Shown here one piece after another: positions 10,516 through 20,622 of a stretch of 64,000 nucleotides of DNA. Position 1 is the first letter of the stretch. The number at the start of each line of letters is the position of its first letter. The notes beneath the pieces are model-generated. The model saw only the letters and a program-made list of their open reading frames with translations, was not told the DNA's origin and ran no database searches. The position numbers were made by a program, and so were the translations under genes. The DNA comes from Takakia lepidozioides (Eukaryota > Streptophyta > Takakiopsida > Takakiales > Takakiaceae): assembly GCA_030704615.1 (NCBI GenBank), contig CM060734.1, positions 3,534,001 to 3,598,000 of the forward strand, written 5' to 3'.

Positions 10516-11376
10516 CTAGCTTTGGCAATGTTGTACTTTGCGAGCTTGAACAATCTCAAATGGGCGGTCGAACTCCGGGATTTTCAAGACTGGAGCTTCC
10601 GCTATCCGCTGCTTCAACTCGGCAAAAGCTTGGCCACAAAAGGTGTTCCATACCCATACCTTGGATTTACACAGAAGGTCTGACAGCGGCCCCGCGATCT
10701 TGGCAAAATTTCTCACATACTTTCGGTAATAGGAGGCGAGTCCTAGGAAGGATCGCACTCCCGGGACCGAAGTCGGAGGTTCCCAGTCCAAGATCGCCCT
10801 CACTTTTCTGTCATCCATTTTGATCCCATCCTGTGTAATCACATGCCCTAGAAACTCCACTTTTGTGACCTCGAATTCGCACTTTGAAGCCTTGGCATAC
10901 AGCTTCCCTTCCCGCAATTTCTGGAACACCCTTTTGAGGTGCTCCAGGTGCTCTTCCTTTGTTTTCGAGTACACCAAGATGTCGTCGATGTACACGATCA
11001 CAAAGTCATCCAGCCACTCCTGGAAAAGGCTGTTCATTAGCGTGCTAAAGGTTGCGGGTGCGTTGGTGAGGCCAAAAGGCATCACCAAGAACTTATACGA
11101 ACCATGTCTTGTCCTGCACGCGGTTTTCTCCTCATCTCCTTCCGCCACTCGGATTTGATGGTAGCCGGAGCGCAAATCGATCCGGCTGAAATACTTTGCT
11201 CGTGCCAACCGATCAAAGAGGTTGTTGATTCTTGGCAAAGGGTACCGGTTCTTGATAGTCACCTTATTCAGAGCCCTGTAGTCGATACACATCCGCAACC
11301 TCCCATCCTGCTTGTCTACGAATAGCACCGGGGCTCCGTAAGGTGACTTACTCAGCCAGATGTACCCCTTTGACAT
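10516..11376 (-). pseudogene. Chromovirus reverse transcriptase
   Basis: Ty3/gypsy RT of about 286 residues with blocks [59 protein letters not shown] (intact YIDD) and [18 protein letters not shown]. The palm and fingers look intact. The frame ends in the tether region ([12 protein letters not shown]) and continues into unrelated residues where the deletion removed RNase H and most of integrase. Confidence 0.9.
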
Positions 11377-11396
11377 TAGATCCTTGAGCTGTGTCT

Positions 11397-12065
11397 TCAG
11401 CTCAACCGGTAGGGCGCCTTGGCAGGCAGCTCCGATCCCGGTATCACCTCAATCTTGTGGTCAACTCCCCTTCGCGGTGGCAAGTCGCTTGGTAAATCCT
11501 CCGGCATCACATCCCGATATTTCTCCAAGATCCCTTTGATCCAATCTGGGCTCGGCTCCCTATCGCCTTCTCCCTTCACTTGTCTTACATAAAGCAAAAA
11601 CTGGGGCTCATGTGACTCCTCCACGGCCCACTCCCTTGCTGACAGAAGGTTTATTCGCCCTCCCACGGGGTTGGGCGTTTCCGACACTCGTAAAACTTCA
11701 CCACCATTCCCACACGGTAGCGTGACTACTCTCTTGCGGCCATCTATGACCGCTCCGGATTTGCTCAAAAAAGTCATCCCCAAAATGAGATCCACTCCAT
11801 CGATCTTGCAAATGGTGAAGTTCTCACGTCCCTCCCAAGTGCGCAGTTGAAGAGGAACATCGAACGCCAACCTCGTCGCCAATTGTGGTTCTCCTTTGGC
11901 AGAACGCACCTCAATAGAGGCCCCCACATCACTTGTTGGGAGTCCCAGCTTTCGTGCCGTTGCCGGTGTCATGAAGGAGTGCGACGCTCCTGTGTCCACC
12001 AACAACGACACGTTAGTTCCGGAGATTATCCCACTCACAAACATTAACTGACTCCCTTTACACAA
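11397..12065 (-). pseudogene. Chromovirus aspartic protease and linker
   Basis: The retropepsin active site LVDTGASHSF is followed by the flap region and VDLILGMTFL, as in Ty3/gypsy proteases (D-T/S-G-A). The downstream linker contains DVMPEDLPSDLPPRRGVDH, the conserved run-in to gypsy RT, and PYRLS. A one-base shift around 11380-11400 separates it from RT. Confidence 0.88.
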
Positions 12066-12087
12066 GGCGCCAGTTTACTGATACAAC

Positions 12088-12569
12088 TCACAAGAGTAGT
12101 TGTCTACCTTGCAAGTCTTGGCGACCACCACCTCCATCAAGGGGCTGATGGAATCTTCGGACAACTCCGTGGTTGCCCGAGTCATGTTCAATTGTCGGGG
12201 TTTCGTGCACTTCTTGGCCATGTGCCCGGGCTCCCCACAATTGAAGCACACTCCATCGAAGGTCGTCTTTTGTCCGCCATAAGGCGTCGCACCTCATTTT
12301 CCTTTCGGAGCACCGGGTGTCGTCTTGGCGTGTGAAGGCCCTCCCTTTGATTTCCACGTGCCATTGTCGCCGCGTGGCCTATCCCACTTCTTTTCCGGTC
12401 GAAAGAAGTCACCCTCCCGCCGGGTCTTCTTATGGTTCAGCTCCGTACGGCCTTGTCTTTCGCCCCTAGGGACATCCGAGAAACATTCAGCCCTCTCAAT
12501 TGCCTCGTTCAAAGTCTTAGGTGGCTTCTCCTCCAACTTCCGCCTGGCCCATGGGGCCAGTCCCGCCAC
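12088..12569 (-). pseudogene. Chromovirus gag C-terminus with CCHC zinc knuckle
   Basis: Minus-strand sequence contains one CCHC knuckle, CFNCGEPGHMAKKC (about 12208-12249), an RNA-binding nucleocapsid motif, preceded by a basic region. Its right edge, VAGLAPWARRKLEEK, is the middle of the gag capsid domain, cut by the CACTA element at 12572/12573. The other half is at 56373-57110; the frame is continuous across the two halves when one AAA is counted. Confidence 0.85.
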
Positions 12570-12572
12570 AAA

Positions 12573-13230
12573 TACTACGGGAAAAGGGGGTTCTTTGAGA
12601 CGCCCGCGCCACGCCGCAGCGTCGGGAAAACGCCCTTTTCGAGCACGCGGGAGGCGCAGAATTTGCGACGCCCGGCTGTCGCCATGCAGTCGTAAGGGCG
12701 TCACCATAATGACGTCGCAAAAATGCGACGTATGGGGGTCGCGAGCCCCCGCCCCAACTCCCGCGACTGCTGGACGTCGGTTTTTCAGGCCGTCCGCGCC
12801 GATGGCAGGAGCTTTCGAGCGACGTCTCGCCGTCGCGGCCCTCCAGCCGACGGCGTTGGTGGGGGCGCCAGCGCGGCGTCGCATCCCCTTTTTGTTTTTC
12901 TAACCTGCCCGGGAGTCAGCCGGGTGGTACACCAAGCAACTATTGGGCGTGGCACAAAATAACAGGAGACGGTCTCCGCCACGCCCGGGCGTGGGTTGTT
13001 GCGACGCTCCAGCGTCGCTTTTGTTTTAAATTTAATAAAAAAAAAAACGTGGCGCAGGCAGGGTGGCGGTCTCTGCGTTGCCAGGGCGTTGCGGCTTGCG
13101 ACCCCCGGACTAAAAAACACGTCGCAGGGGGTGTCGGGCGTTGCCGCCCGCAAATGGGGTTTGCAACGCCCGACCGTCGCTGCTTGCGACCCCCGCCCAA
13201 AAAACACGTCGCCATTGGCGACGTGCTGAA
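12573..13230. repeat. CACTA left terminus and GCGACG/CGTCGC subterminal array
   Basis: After the terminal repeat, GCGACG or its complement CGTCGC and the spelling variant GCGACC occur every few tens of bases, often as inverted pairs (GCGACG..CGTCGC). In En/Spm elements subterminal repeats of this size bind the TNPA-type protein. Open frames across this region (Arg/Ala/Pro-rich) are composition artefacts. Confidence 0.75.
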
Positions 13231-13371
13231 GTCGCGAGGGCAGCCTGGTGGGGGGGGGGGGTTGGGGGTTCATTTTGTAGGTGAATTGGGGGTGGTTTTT
13301 TGTTTTTTTCCTGGTTTTGTATTTGGGGATGGGAGAACTTACAGTTCCATTTCTCTGAGTTAGCAGGTACA

Positions 13372-13801
13372 CAATTGAGCAAGCATGAATCGAGGGTGAG
13401 GACGATGCGACATGAATAAGATGGAAGATGGAAATATGGAAATATATTTACAAGAAATGAGCTGAAAAGCTCACAAGGGTTCAGTAGACTGACCCTGGGA
13501 CCTACATGGACTAGGACTAGTCATCCTCATCCTCATCCTCAGTGGAGGACTCAGAGCTATCTGATGAGTCTGATGACTCCACGCCCTTTGCCAGAGCACG
13601 TAAATGAGGCGGCGTTCCCCTAAGTCCCACAGAGCTCTCATCCAATCCCTCGGCATGACCCTCGACCTCATCCATACTAGTGCCCTGTAGTGCACTTATC
13701 CCCTCTGTGTTGGCCATGTTCTTCATGAGGGATTGCCAACCATGCTCCTTGGCGTAGTTGTACTCTACCGGAGATGGCTTCCTCTCAAACGCGCGTTGCT
13801 A
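13372..13801 (-). CDS. CACTA accessory gene, last exon (acidic C-terminus)
   Basis: The minus-strand frame 13517-13726 encodes a C-terminus ending SSDSSDSSESSTEDEDEDD. Acidic serine-rich tails are common in DNA-binding regulatory proteins. It lies 3' of the 14140-14607 exon on the same strand, next to the left subterminal array, so it is probably the last exon of the accessory gene. I recognise no domain in it. Confidence 0.45.
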
Positions 13802-14139
13802 CACATGCCACAAATTAAAGTCAGTTCTTCGCGATGATGGAGCCAGAAAGAAGACATAACAAAATCCATAGGGAAGTACGACTTACAAATCGCAAGATAA
13901 AACCCTTGGATCTGTCGGCGCCCCACTTGTGTGTGGATTCGTGCTTGTCAAGGCGGACTGTTGTTGCTTCGCGTGCCTGGTCAAATTTGGCCTTGTTTGC
14001 GGCATCACTCTCTCCCGCAATGAGTGCATCCCACGATACCTATGCACCCCCCCCCCCCCAACAATTAGTGAATTACACACATACGTTGCATCGAATCCAC
14101 CTCATTAATGCACATGCGACAAATGGAAGGTGACATGAT

Positions 14140-14607
14140 TCAGGATTTGCCAACCTGTGTAATTCCATAAGGTGGTTTGGGTATGGCCCCCTTTTCCATT
14201 GCCCTCCGAATGATCTGTCTGGCACGGTACCTCCTGTCCTTCAAGTTTTGCCCCACCATCTCCATCACCCTTGTGTCACTCCAATTGCCCGGAAACCGGC
14301 GGTCTAACTCACGGGCATACGCCCGCTTCGCGCCAAAGTGCTGATCAGCCCACTCGATGTGCAAAAGGAACCACCTCAATGCGAGTTCGAAGGCTGGCTT
14401 CTTCATAGCCTCCCAGAACGCACCGCAGGGGTCACCATGGCGATTCTTCTCCACCGGTGGCACCACGATCTTTGTCAACTCCACGTCCTGTATCGCCAAG
14501 GCCTCCTTTGTTACCCCATTGCCCTCCCCCGCATGCACACTCACCCCTTCCTCTCCATGGGACTTCTTTTTCTTCTTTTCCTTTTCCTTCCCCTTCTCCA
14601 CGACCAT
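14140..14607 (-). CDS. CACTA accessory (TNPA-like) gene, DNA-binding-like exon
   Basis: About 155 residues. A Lys/Glu-rich start leads to a helical segment GAFWEAMKKPAFELALRWF, then LDRRFPGNWSDTRVMEMVGQ and DRRYRARQIIRRAMEKG. The W-spaced basic helices suggest a Myb/trihelix-like DNA-binding fold, the kind of role TNPA has in En/Spm, but I do not recognise an exact family. It is on the strand opposite to the tnp2 transposase. Confidence 0.45.
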   Translation of the reverse strand: MVVEKGKEKEKKKKKSHGEEGVSVHAGEGNGVTKEALAIQDVELTKIVVPPVEKNRHGDPCGAFWEAMKKPAFELALRWFLLHIEWADQHFGAKRAYARELDRRFPGNWSDTRVMEMVGQNLKDRRYRARQIIRRAMEKGAIPKPPYGITQVGKS

Positions 14608-14616
14608 CTCCTTCCC

Positions 14617-14824
14617 CTACCCCGCTACTTCCTCTCTCTCCTTCTCCCTCTCCCTTCTCTCTCTCTCCTCGGCAGCCCCTTCATTGATGGTAAAAGGGAT
14701 CTCGGGAGATAGAGGCCTCTTCTTCTTACCTTTGGTGTTTGGGTCCTTCATGAACACCACGTGCTCTCCCTCATTGGCAACCCCACTGGACTGCACCAAT
14801 GAGGCCAGCCATGTTGCTGCCTCC
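14617..14824 (-). CDS. CACTA accessory gene, middle exon
   Basis: Starts after acceptor GTCTTCAG (14825-14832) with EAATWLASLVQSSG and ends in an Arg/Glu-rich helix (AAEERERREREKEREE). It probably continues the gene whose upstream exon ends at 25913. The intron between them lies at 14825-14929, directly beside retroelement copy 1. Confidence 0.4.
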
Positions 14825-14933
14825 TGAAGACAAATAACCCCTCCAAATTCAAAAAAAGAAACAAACAACAAAGAAAATCATGCATGCAAAGGAAAGGATA
14901 AATCATGGAACAAGGTGCGACAGTTGTACCTTT

Positions 14934-14937
14934 GCAA
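14934..14937. other. Target site duplication GCAA (left), retroelement copy 1
   Basis: GCAA lies directly before the first TG of the element; the second copy is at 25909-25912, directly after its final CA. Confidence 0.8.
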
Positions 14938-15264
14938 TGTCAAGTTATTTTACCACTAGTGTGAAACTAGCTAGGAAATAGCTAGCTTTTACATATTGAC
15001 ATTTGGGATTGGCCCAAGTGTCAATCCAGGGGTCAAGGCAGATTTAGGCCCTGAAGTGATTATCTTCACGGCAAGCGCGGGAGGCTCATCTTTCTCGAGT
15101 TGAGCCTCACCGCGCCTAGCTATGGCACCGTAGTGTGGATTCCCCATGGCGTGGGGTGCACTTGGCTTGACTTGTATTTGAGTGATGAGGTTATATATGC
15201 ATGAGTTTATGCTTCAGCTTTGTGAGCTCGCATGAGCTTGTGCTTGTATTCTTCTTCTTTATCA
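14938..15264 (+). repeat. A1 repeat of copy 1
   Basis: 327 bp, starting TGTCAAG and ending TTTATCA. It matches A2 (25392-25719) closely along its whole length. It contains the hairpin GAGGCTCA-loop-TGAGCCTC at 15081-15108, whose loop carries TCTTTCTCGAG, and a TATA-like TTATATATG near 15189. Unlike a normal 5' LTR, it is followed directly by the primer site without any B sequence. Confidence 0.92.
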
Positions 15265-15280
15265 CTCGAGAAAGATGAGC
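15265..15280 (+). promoter_or_regulatory. Putative self-priming primer binding site, copy 1
   Basis: CTCGAGAAAGATGAGC follows the last base of A1 directly and is the perfect reverse complement of GCTCATCTTTCTCGAG at 15084-15099 inside A1. The 3' end of that segment would pair at the exact edge of the repeat, where reverse transcription must start. It does not resemble a tRNA 3' end. The known parallel is Tf1, in which the 5' end of the transcript folds back and primes. Confidence 0.75.
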
Positions 15281-15929
15281 TCGTATCTATGAGTGCCAGA
15301 TACGAGTTAGTTGTAGCACTTGTGGTTTTTGCTTGAGAATGAGAGAAACCAGGTTGTTATGCAAGGAGCACCATGGAGCTCTTGGTTGTTAGAAGCGGAG
15401 GCGATGTGGGTTACGAGGTGGTAGACCTTGGCATTCGATCTTCAGCTTCAGAGATGAAAGCACCATGCTGCAGGTAATTCCAGAGCACCTTGATGGTTTC
15501 AGATTGTGTACATGCATGAGCAAGTACGATTGGGAAGAGGACCAGTCAAGAGCAGGTTATAGTGGCTTTGGTGGCAAAGCTGAGAACTGGACTTGGGAAT
15601 GCGAGCTTTCATTGTGTGAAGGATTGTAAGACCAAGCGAAAGGGCTGATTTGGCTTGGGGCAAATCAGTGCACTTTGTGGAGTATGTTGAGATTGGGTTT
15701 CAATCTCGAGTTTCAGCATTGAGAGGGCTCTTGTCATGGCAAGAGCAAGGCTGGAACAGGAGCTAAGAGGTGCGGCAAGGCCATGGAATGTGCACCTAGG
15801 GTTTCAGAGCTTGGAAGAAGAACTCTTGCACCACAAGATGAGTGTCTTGTGGCTGTAAATGTAAGCCTTAGGGTTTCAGGAGCTTGGCAAGGGCTGTGGA
15901 GTGCTTAGTCTTGTCTTAGAGACCATCAA

Positions 15930-16340
15930 GGAGCTAAGGAGCCAAGATAGGGGGCTGTTACCTCTTGTGTGAAGAGGTTGCATGTGTGGAGCATGTATTC
16001 AGCTCATTAAAGCTTCCATCTTCAAGCTTGGAGGGCAAGCAAGGAAGAGGGAAGGGCTAACTTCCCTTATGTGAGAGCAATGCATGTGTGGAGCATGCTT
16101 TCAGCCTGATGAAGGCTTGTACTTTCAGGTTTGGGAGTGCAAGAAAGAAAGCAAAGGGGCTGATTCTCTGGTGGTAAGAGTGGGGCATGTGTGGAGCATG
16201 CCTTCAGTCCATTGGGCTTTTGTTTTCAAGCTTTAGAGAACTAGAAGAGAAGGTAAGGGACTGATCTGCTCTTATGTGACAGTCCGACACTTGTAGAGCA
16301 TGTTCTGAGTTGGGGTTTCAACCTCAAGCCTAGATAGAGC
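15930..16340 (+). repeat. ~102-bp tandem repeat, about 4 units
   Basis: CATGTGTGGAGCATG recurs at 15981, 16083 and 16186, with a diverged version at about 16288, giving periods of 102-103 bp. The units share a following TTCAG and an AAG..AAGG purine stretch. Confidence 0.75.
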
Positions 16341-16359
16341 ATGGCTCTTGAAGTGGCAG

Positions 16360-16995
16360 GTGTGAGGGGCTGTGACAGGCTGTGCCTTATGGCCTGCGGG
16401 GCTGTGAGGGGCTGTGACAGGCTGTGCCCTATGGCCTGTGGGGCTGTGAGGGGCTGTGAGGGGCTGTGATAGGTGTGCCATGTGGCCTGTGGGCCTGTGG
16501 GCCTGTGACGGGCTGTGACAGGCTGTGACAGGTTGTGCCCAATGGCCTGTGGGGCTATGACGGGCTGTGAGGGGCTGCGACAGGCTGTGGCCTGTGGCCT
16601 GTGGCCTGTGGGGCTGTGACGGGCTATGAGGGGCTATGACAGGCTGTGATAGGCTGTGGCGAGCTGTGACAGGCTGTGATGGGTTGTGGCCTTTGGGGCT
16701 GTGACCCCTGTGACCTGTGTAGGGCTGTGACAGGCTGTGCCATGTGGCCTGTGGGGCTGTGATGGGCTGTGACAGGCTGGGACAGGCTGTGGCCTGTGGG
16801 GCTGTGACAGGCTGTGGCCTTTGGGGCTGTGACCCTGTGACCTTTGTAGGGCTGTGACAGGTTGTGCCTGTGGCCTTTGGGGTTGTGATGGGCTGTGTGA
16901 GGCTGTGACATGTGGCCTTTGGGGCTGTGATGGGCTGTGATAGGCTGCGGCCTGTGGGGCTGTGACGGCTGTGACCAGTGAGCTATGTGGGCTTG
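16360..16995 (+). repeat. GGGCTGTGACAGGCTGTG minisatellite
   Basis: About 640 bp made of variants of GGGCTGTGA, CAGGCTGTG and GGCCTGTG, with strong G/T strand bias and higher-order patterns. Related CTGTG arrays appear at 61534-61640 and 62884-63015 in a different gypsy element. Confidence 0.9.
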
Positions 16996-17712
16996 TGCTG
17001 GTTTGTGGTAGCCCGTGTTGACCTGTGGACGGCCTATGCTGACTCGTGGAGGCACTGGTGGACTGCCTAAGGACTGACATGTGGTCTTGAAGGCCGAATT
17101 TTGAAGCTCGTGGAGGGCGGTTTGAAGAGTATCTTCATGATATTCCCATGGTCATGCAAGTGAGGGAAGAGAGGAGAGGAAGAGTGTTGGGATGAGGGCA
17201 TGCTGGGGTTAGGCATTGCTTTAGCTTCTCTTCCTCGTAGTTTCCACCCTCTCATTAGGCCAAGACCTTTCCGTAGGTGGAGGCAAGAGTCAGTCCGGGT
17301 TTGGGCTGGGGTGTCCTTGCAGGAGCAACATCGTGGAGTTGTTTTTGGTGTGGGGGAGTTGTCGTTCTGATTTCTTGTGTTTGGATCCCCTCCATACCTG
17401 CATGCTTGACTGTGCGCCATGCTAGTTTTGTGTGGGCGCTTGTTTTTATAGGTGATTGGACCGGATTTGATCACCGGCCAGTCCTAGAGCATGCTATCGA
17501 TGGTGAGGCTGGGGTGATGACCAGCCAGACCATCATTGTTGCTCCTGTGGTGAGGTTGGAGGTGATGACCAGCCAACCATAGGAGTGCTTGCGGTGGATG
17601 CAGGTACAGGTGTAGGCTATGTTAGGAACCTAGTATTCCAAACCATAAGCCGCAACAGGTTCTCTACCCGGTTACCTTGTGGAGAGGGGGTTAGGGACAT
17701 GTTCATGACCGG

Positions 17713-19134
17713 TTGAGTGTCAACACGGAGGTGCCACTAGTTGCTGGGGACAGTGCCGGTTCGAGCACTAGCGATACTAGTGGGTACACGAGACGAGGTG
17801 TGCGGTTTAGGCCACCGTCACCTCCCGTGTCTTCTACGGAAGGTTCTGATTCGGATTGTGAATCAAGAGGACTTATACAGGCGGTGCAAGTTGTTTCCTT
17901 GCCATTGTTGTGGGACACAATGGAGGAGATGTATGGAGCTACCAAGGGGCCACGAAGGTACTCTGGGGCGGTGTGCACCATCGAGTCGGATGATTTTATC
18001 CAAGAGTTTGATAGTTGGTGTGATTTGCAGCAAATGCACAATCCACAACTATTTATGCCTTTCATGGCATGAAAGAGGCTGTTTCAGCACCTTGAGGGGC
18101 CGCCTATGGATGATTACCATGAGTTCAGGCGGGGGCATGAGGATGAGATCAAGGAGTGGAGGATGTACTGGTCACCCGACTATGTCTCCATCACTAGGGG
18201 CACTAGAGTCACGAGGGCAGTGGCTACACCTGCCGCTGCACCGGCAGCTTCAGCAAGCAGCAGTGGGACTAGTAGGACTGGTGGTACCGTAGCTACGACG
18301 TCCACCCAAGCCACTACCGCACCAGCACCAGTTGTCGTGCCTGCCTTCAACCCTGTTGTGGAGTTCTTCGAAGAGTTGAGAGGGAACTACCAAGGGGTGA
18401 GGACAGAGAAGTTGCGGAGCTTGCAAGAGTTCCAATGGAAGCCTACTGAGAGCTTGAGAGAGGCTTTCACTCGCATGAGGCGCTTGATAAATGTAACCCA
18501 AGGGGTTACGAAAGCTCAAGCAGTCCAATTCTGGTATGGGATATTGGACAAGGAGCTGAGGAGAAGGGTGCGGGATGCAACTCTCCTACAAGCGGCCCAA
18601 CCCACCTTAGCAAATGTGTTTTTGCTGGCAGAGCGGATAGAGCTCAACATGGTGGAGGAACGAGTGGTCATGGTGGGATTTGCTAAAGAGACACCACGGG
18701 GTAGTGGTGCTCCTAGCCAACCACTACCTCAACGTGCTCAAGGCAACAAGGGGGCTCAGGTGAAGCTAAGGGAAGGGCAGAGAGGACCTCAGATGCAGGG
18801 GTCTCTCCCTTCATTTGCAGGCCAACAATGGGCGGATGTGGTGTGTTGGACAAGTGGAGGACCCCACGTCAAGAAGGATTGTCCAGAGGGAGGCAAAGGG
18901 CCGGCACATGCACAGCCTACACAGTTGCAGTGTGGGCATTGTGGCAAGCACGAGCATGGAGAGGCCCAGTGTTATGGTTTGCATCCCGAGTTGCGCCCAA
19001 GCCAGTTCCAAGGGAACAATGGTGGCCGAGGGCAAGGGGGAGCAGCCCAAAGAGGACGAGGTGGCCAAGCACGGGGTGTAGGCCAAGGGCAAGCTCAACA
19101 TGGCCAAGGACACGGAGGTCAGGGTGTTGACTAA
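17713..19134 (+). pseudogene. Gag of copy 1 (capsid and two CCHC knuckles)
   Basis: One frame with an in-frame TGA at 18070 (copy 2 has TGG) and a TAA at 19132 (copy 2 has CAA). The capsid-like part includes DDFIQEFDSWCDLQQ, then FFEELRGNYQGVRTEKL and LREAFTRMRRLINVTQG, typical of Ty3/gypsy gag (retrotrans_gag). The first zinc knuckle is CWTSGGPHVKKDC, with its second cysteine lost to serine (Cys in copy 2) and an unusual CX2CX3HX4C spacing. The second, CGHCGKHEHGEAQC, is a standard CX2CX4HX4C. A Gly/Arg/Gln-rich stretch follows. The start at 17713 is the first ATG in this frame; the true start may differ. Confidence 0.85.
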
Positions 19135-19137
19135 GGC

Positions 19138-20622
19138 ATGGCCAACCAGCTTCAGCAGCTAGAGCAGAGGCTCGCTGCCATGGCTACAGCTCAAGTGGTA
19201 CCGGCTCCAAGGCCGGATGGTCCACCTCCTGCTTCTAAGGGAGGAGATATGGGAGGCATGGGATTCATGTGCGGAGCAGCACTACCACTAGTGCAGGTGG
19301 AGTCTGCTGCAGCCGTGACTTGAGGAGCAGCACGAGTTCCTGAGCCACGAGGTGCAAAGGTGGAGTTGGATCCACAGCGTGGGGAGGCAAGCCGTCAGGC
19401 TAGGCTTCCTCAGTCATTCACATTGGCGGAGATAGTGTCGACGCCATCCATGGCACCTAGTTCTCGCCCGACTGTTACCGAGGCGGAGGTTACTATGCCA
19501 TTGGGGAGAGCTACACAGGTAGCACCACTACCTAGTGTTGCCAAGGCTACGGCAGCTAGTGTGCTGCTGGGAGCGGCCACATCTGTGTGTCAGGCTCCAT
19601 TGTTCTCGGCTACCATGATTGCGACGCCGGGGGTAAGATCAGCTGAGGTGTTCAGGCTGGCAGCTACACTCTGTGAGAGTGGGGAGGTTACTTCATCTTC
19701 TACGGAGATAGTGGGAGGTGTAGTGCTGGAGGGATCCTTGGATTTGAGGGTCAAGACTGCCACGGCGGTGCCATGGCAAGCTGCAGCTGTCAGGTTGATG
19801 GAGCTGCCAGCTAGGCCAACCATTGAGCGCGCCATGGTTACACCTGGAGTTGTCATGTTAGACAACCAGGATGGCATTTTCTGTTTGAGTGGACCGGCAG
19901 GCAAGAGGTACCGGCCACTGCGGGTCTTGTTGGACTCGGGAGCTCAGCCATTGATGTTGGGCAGAGCTGCTATTGCAGGCTTGGGCCTCACAGAGGCGGA
20001 TATGGAGCCTTGTCCTTTCTAGATACAGACGTCTCTGGGAAGATTAGAGCAGGCTTGGGGCATGACACGGCGTGAGTTGGCTATCAGACTACAGCCGAAT
20101 CATCCTACAGATGGCTCAGTGATGAGAACCAAGGCCATTGTGACAGACGCGGTCTCGTACGATGTCCTTGTTGGTGGGGCAGTGTTGTACCCCATGGGCT
20201 TCACCCTGGATTTTTGGGAGGAGTCAGCTTCCTATAGGCCCGGATGGCAGTCAGGGGAGGGCCGACGTATGCAACTCCCTGTGACGTTCAAAAGAGGAGT
20301 TGCGGTTGCCCAGCGAGGCAAGATGCCGACATTAGCAGCATTCACATCGGCAGTGAGTTGGCCTGGAGAGTTGCTTGAGTGCAACGCTCATTCAGAGGAT
20401 GTGCCACCTCCGGGAGAGCAGGATGACATGTATGGTATGGTGGAGTTGCCTACCATGGTTGCTCAGACTCCATTGTGGGGCACGAGCAAGGATTTGCAGC
20501 GGGATGCTGATCGACGGGTGCAACAAGCCTGGGTGGAGGCTTTTGTACCGTCAGGAGAGGAGGAGAGTGCGGGGATTGCACCAGGACCACCTCAGTTGTC
20601 TCCATTGAACACCACACCTATT
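19138..20622 (+). pseudogene. Aspartic protease region of copy 1
   Basis: Same frame as gag, interrupted by TGA at 19321 and TAG at 20020 (CGA and CAG in copy 2). The retropepsin site RVLLDSGAQPLMLGR is at about 19921-19965. Downstream, DAVSYDVLVGGAVLYPMGFTLDFW matches the second half of the fold. A linker of about 130 residues leads into the methyltransferase. The long spacer upstream (19360-19900) is Ala/Thr-rich with no domain I recognise. Confidence 0.8.

Larger units (their letters stand above)
15281..17712 (+). other. Copy 1 leader, non-coding with tandem repeats
   Basis: About 2.4 kb without a credible gene. It holds a ~102-bp tandem repeat (15930-16340), a TGTGACAGGC-type minisatellite (16360-16995) and a segment at 17277-17480 conserved in copy 2 at 43141-43340. 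Long antisense frames rich in His/Ser/Pro/Thr over the minisatellite are repeat artefacts. Confidence 0.7.

Noticed and set aside
12785-13372. Several overlapping Arg/Pro/Ala-rich frames
   Set aside because: They follow from the GCGACG/CGTCGC array; all phases are open and no domain is seen. The same holds for 36014-36309 and 56031-56301.
16360-16995. CRISPR-like array
   Set aside because: Units are contiguous and variable with no unique spacers, in a eukaryotic retroelement leader.
16624-17080. Two long minus-strand frames rich in His, Ser, Pro and Thr
   Set aside because: They are readings of the minisatellite in two phases; the repeat period keeps several frames open at once.
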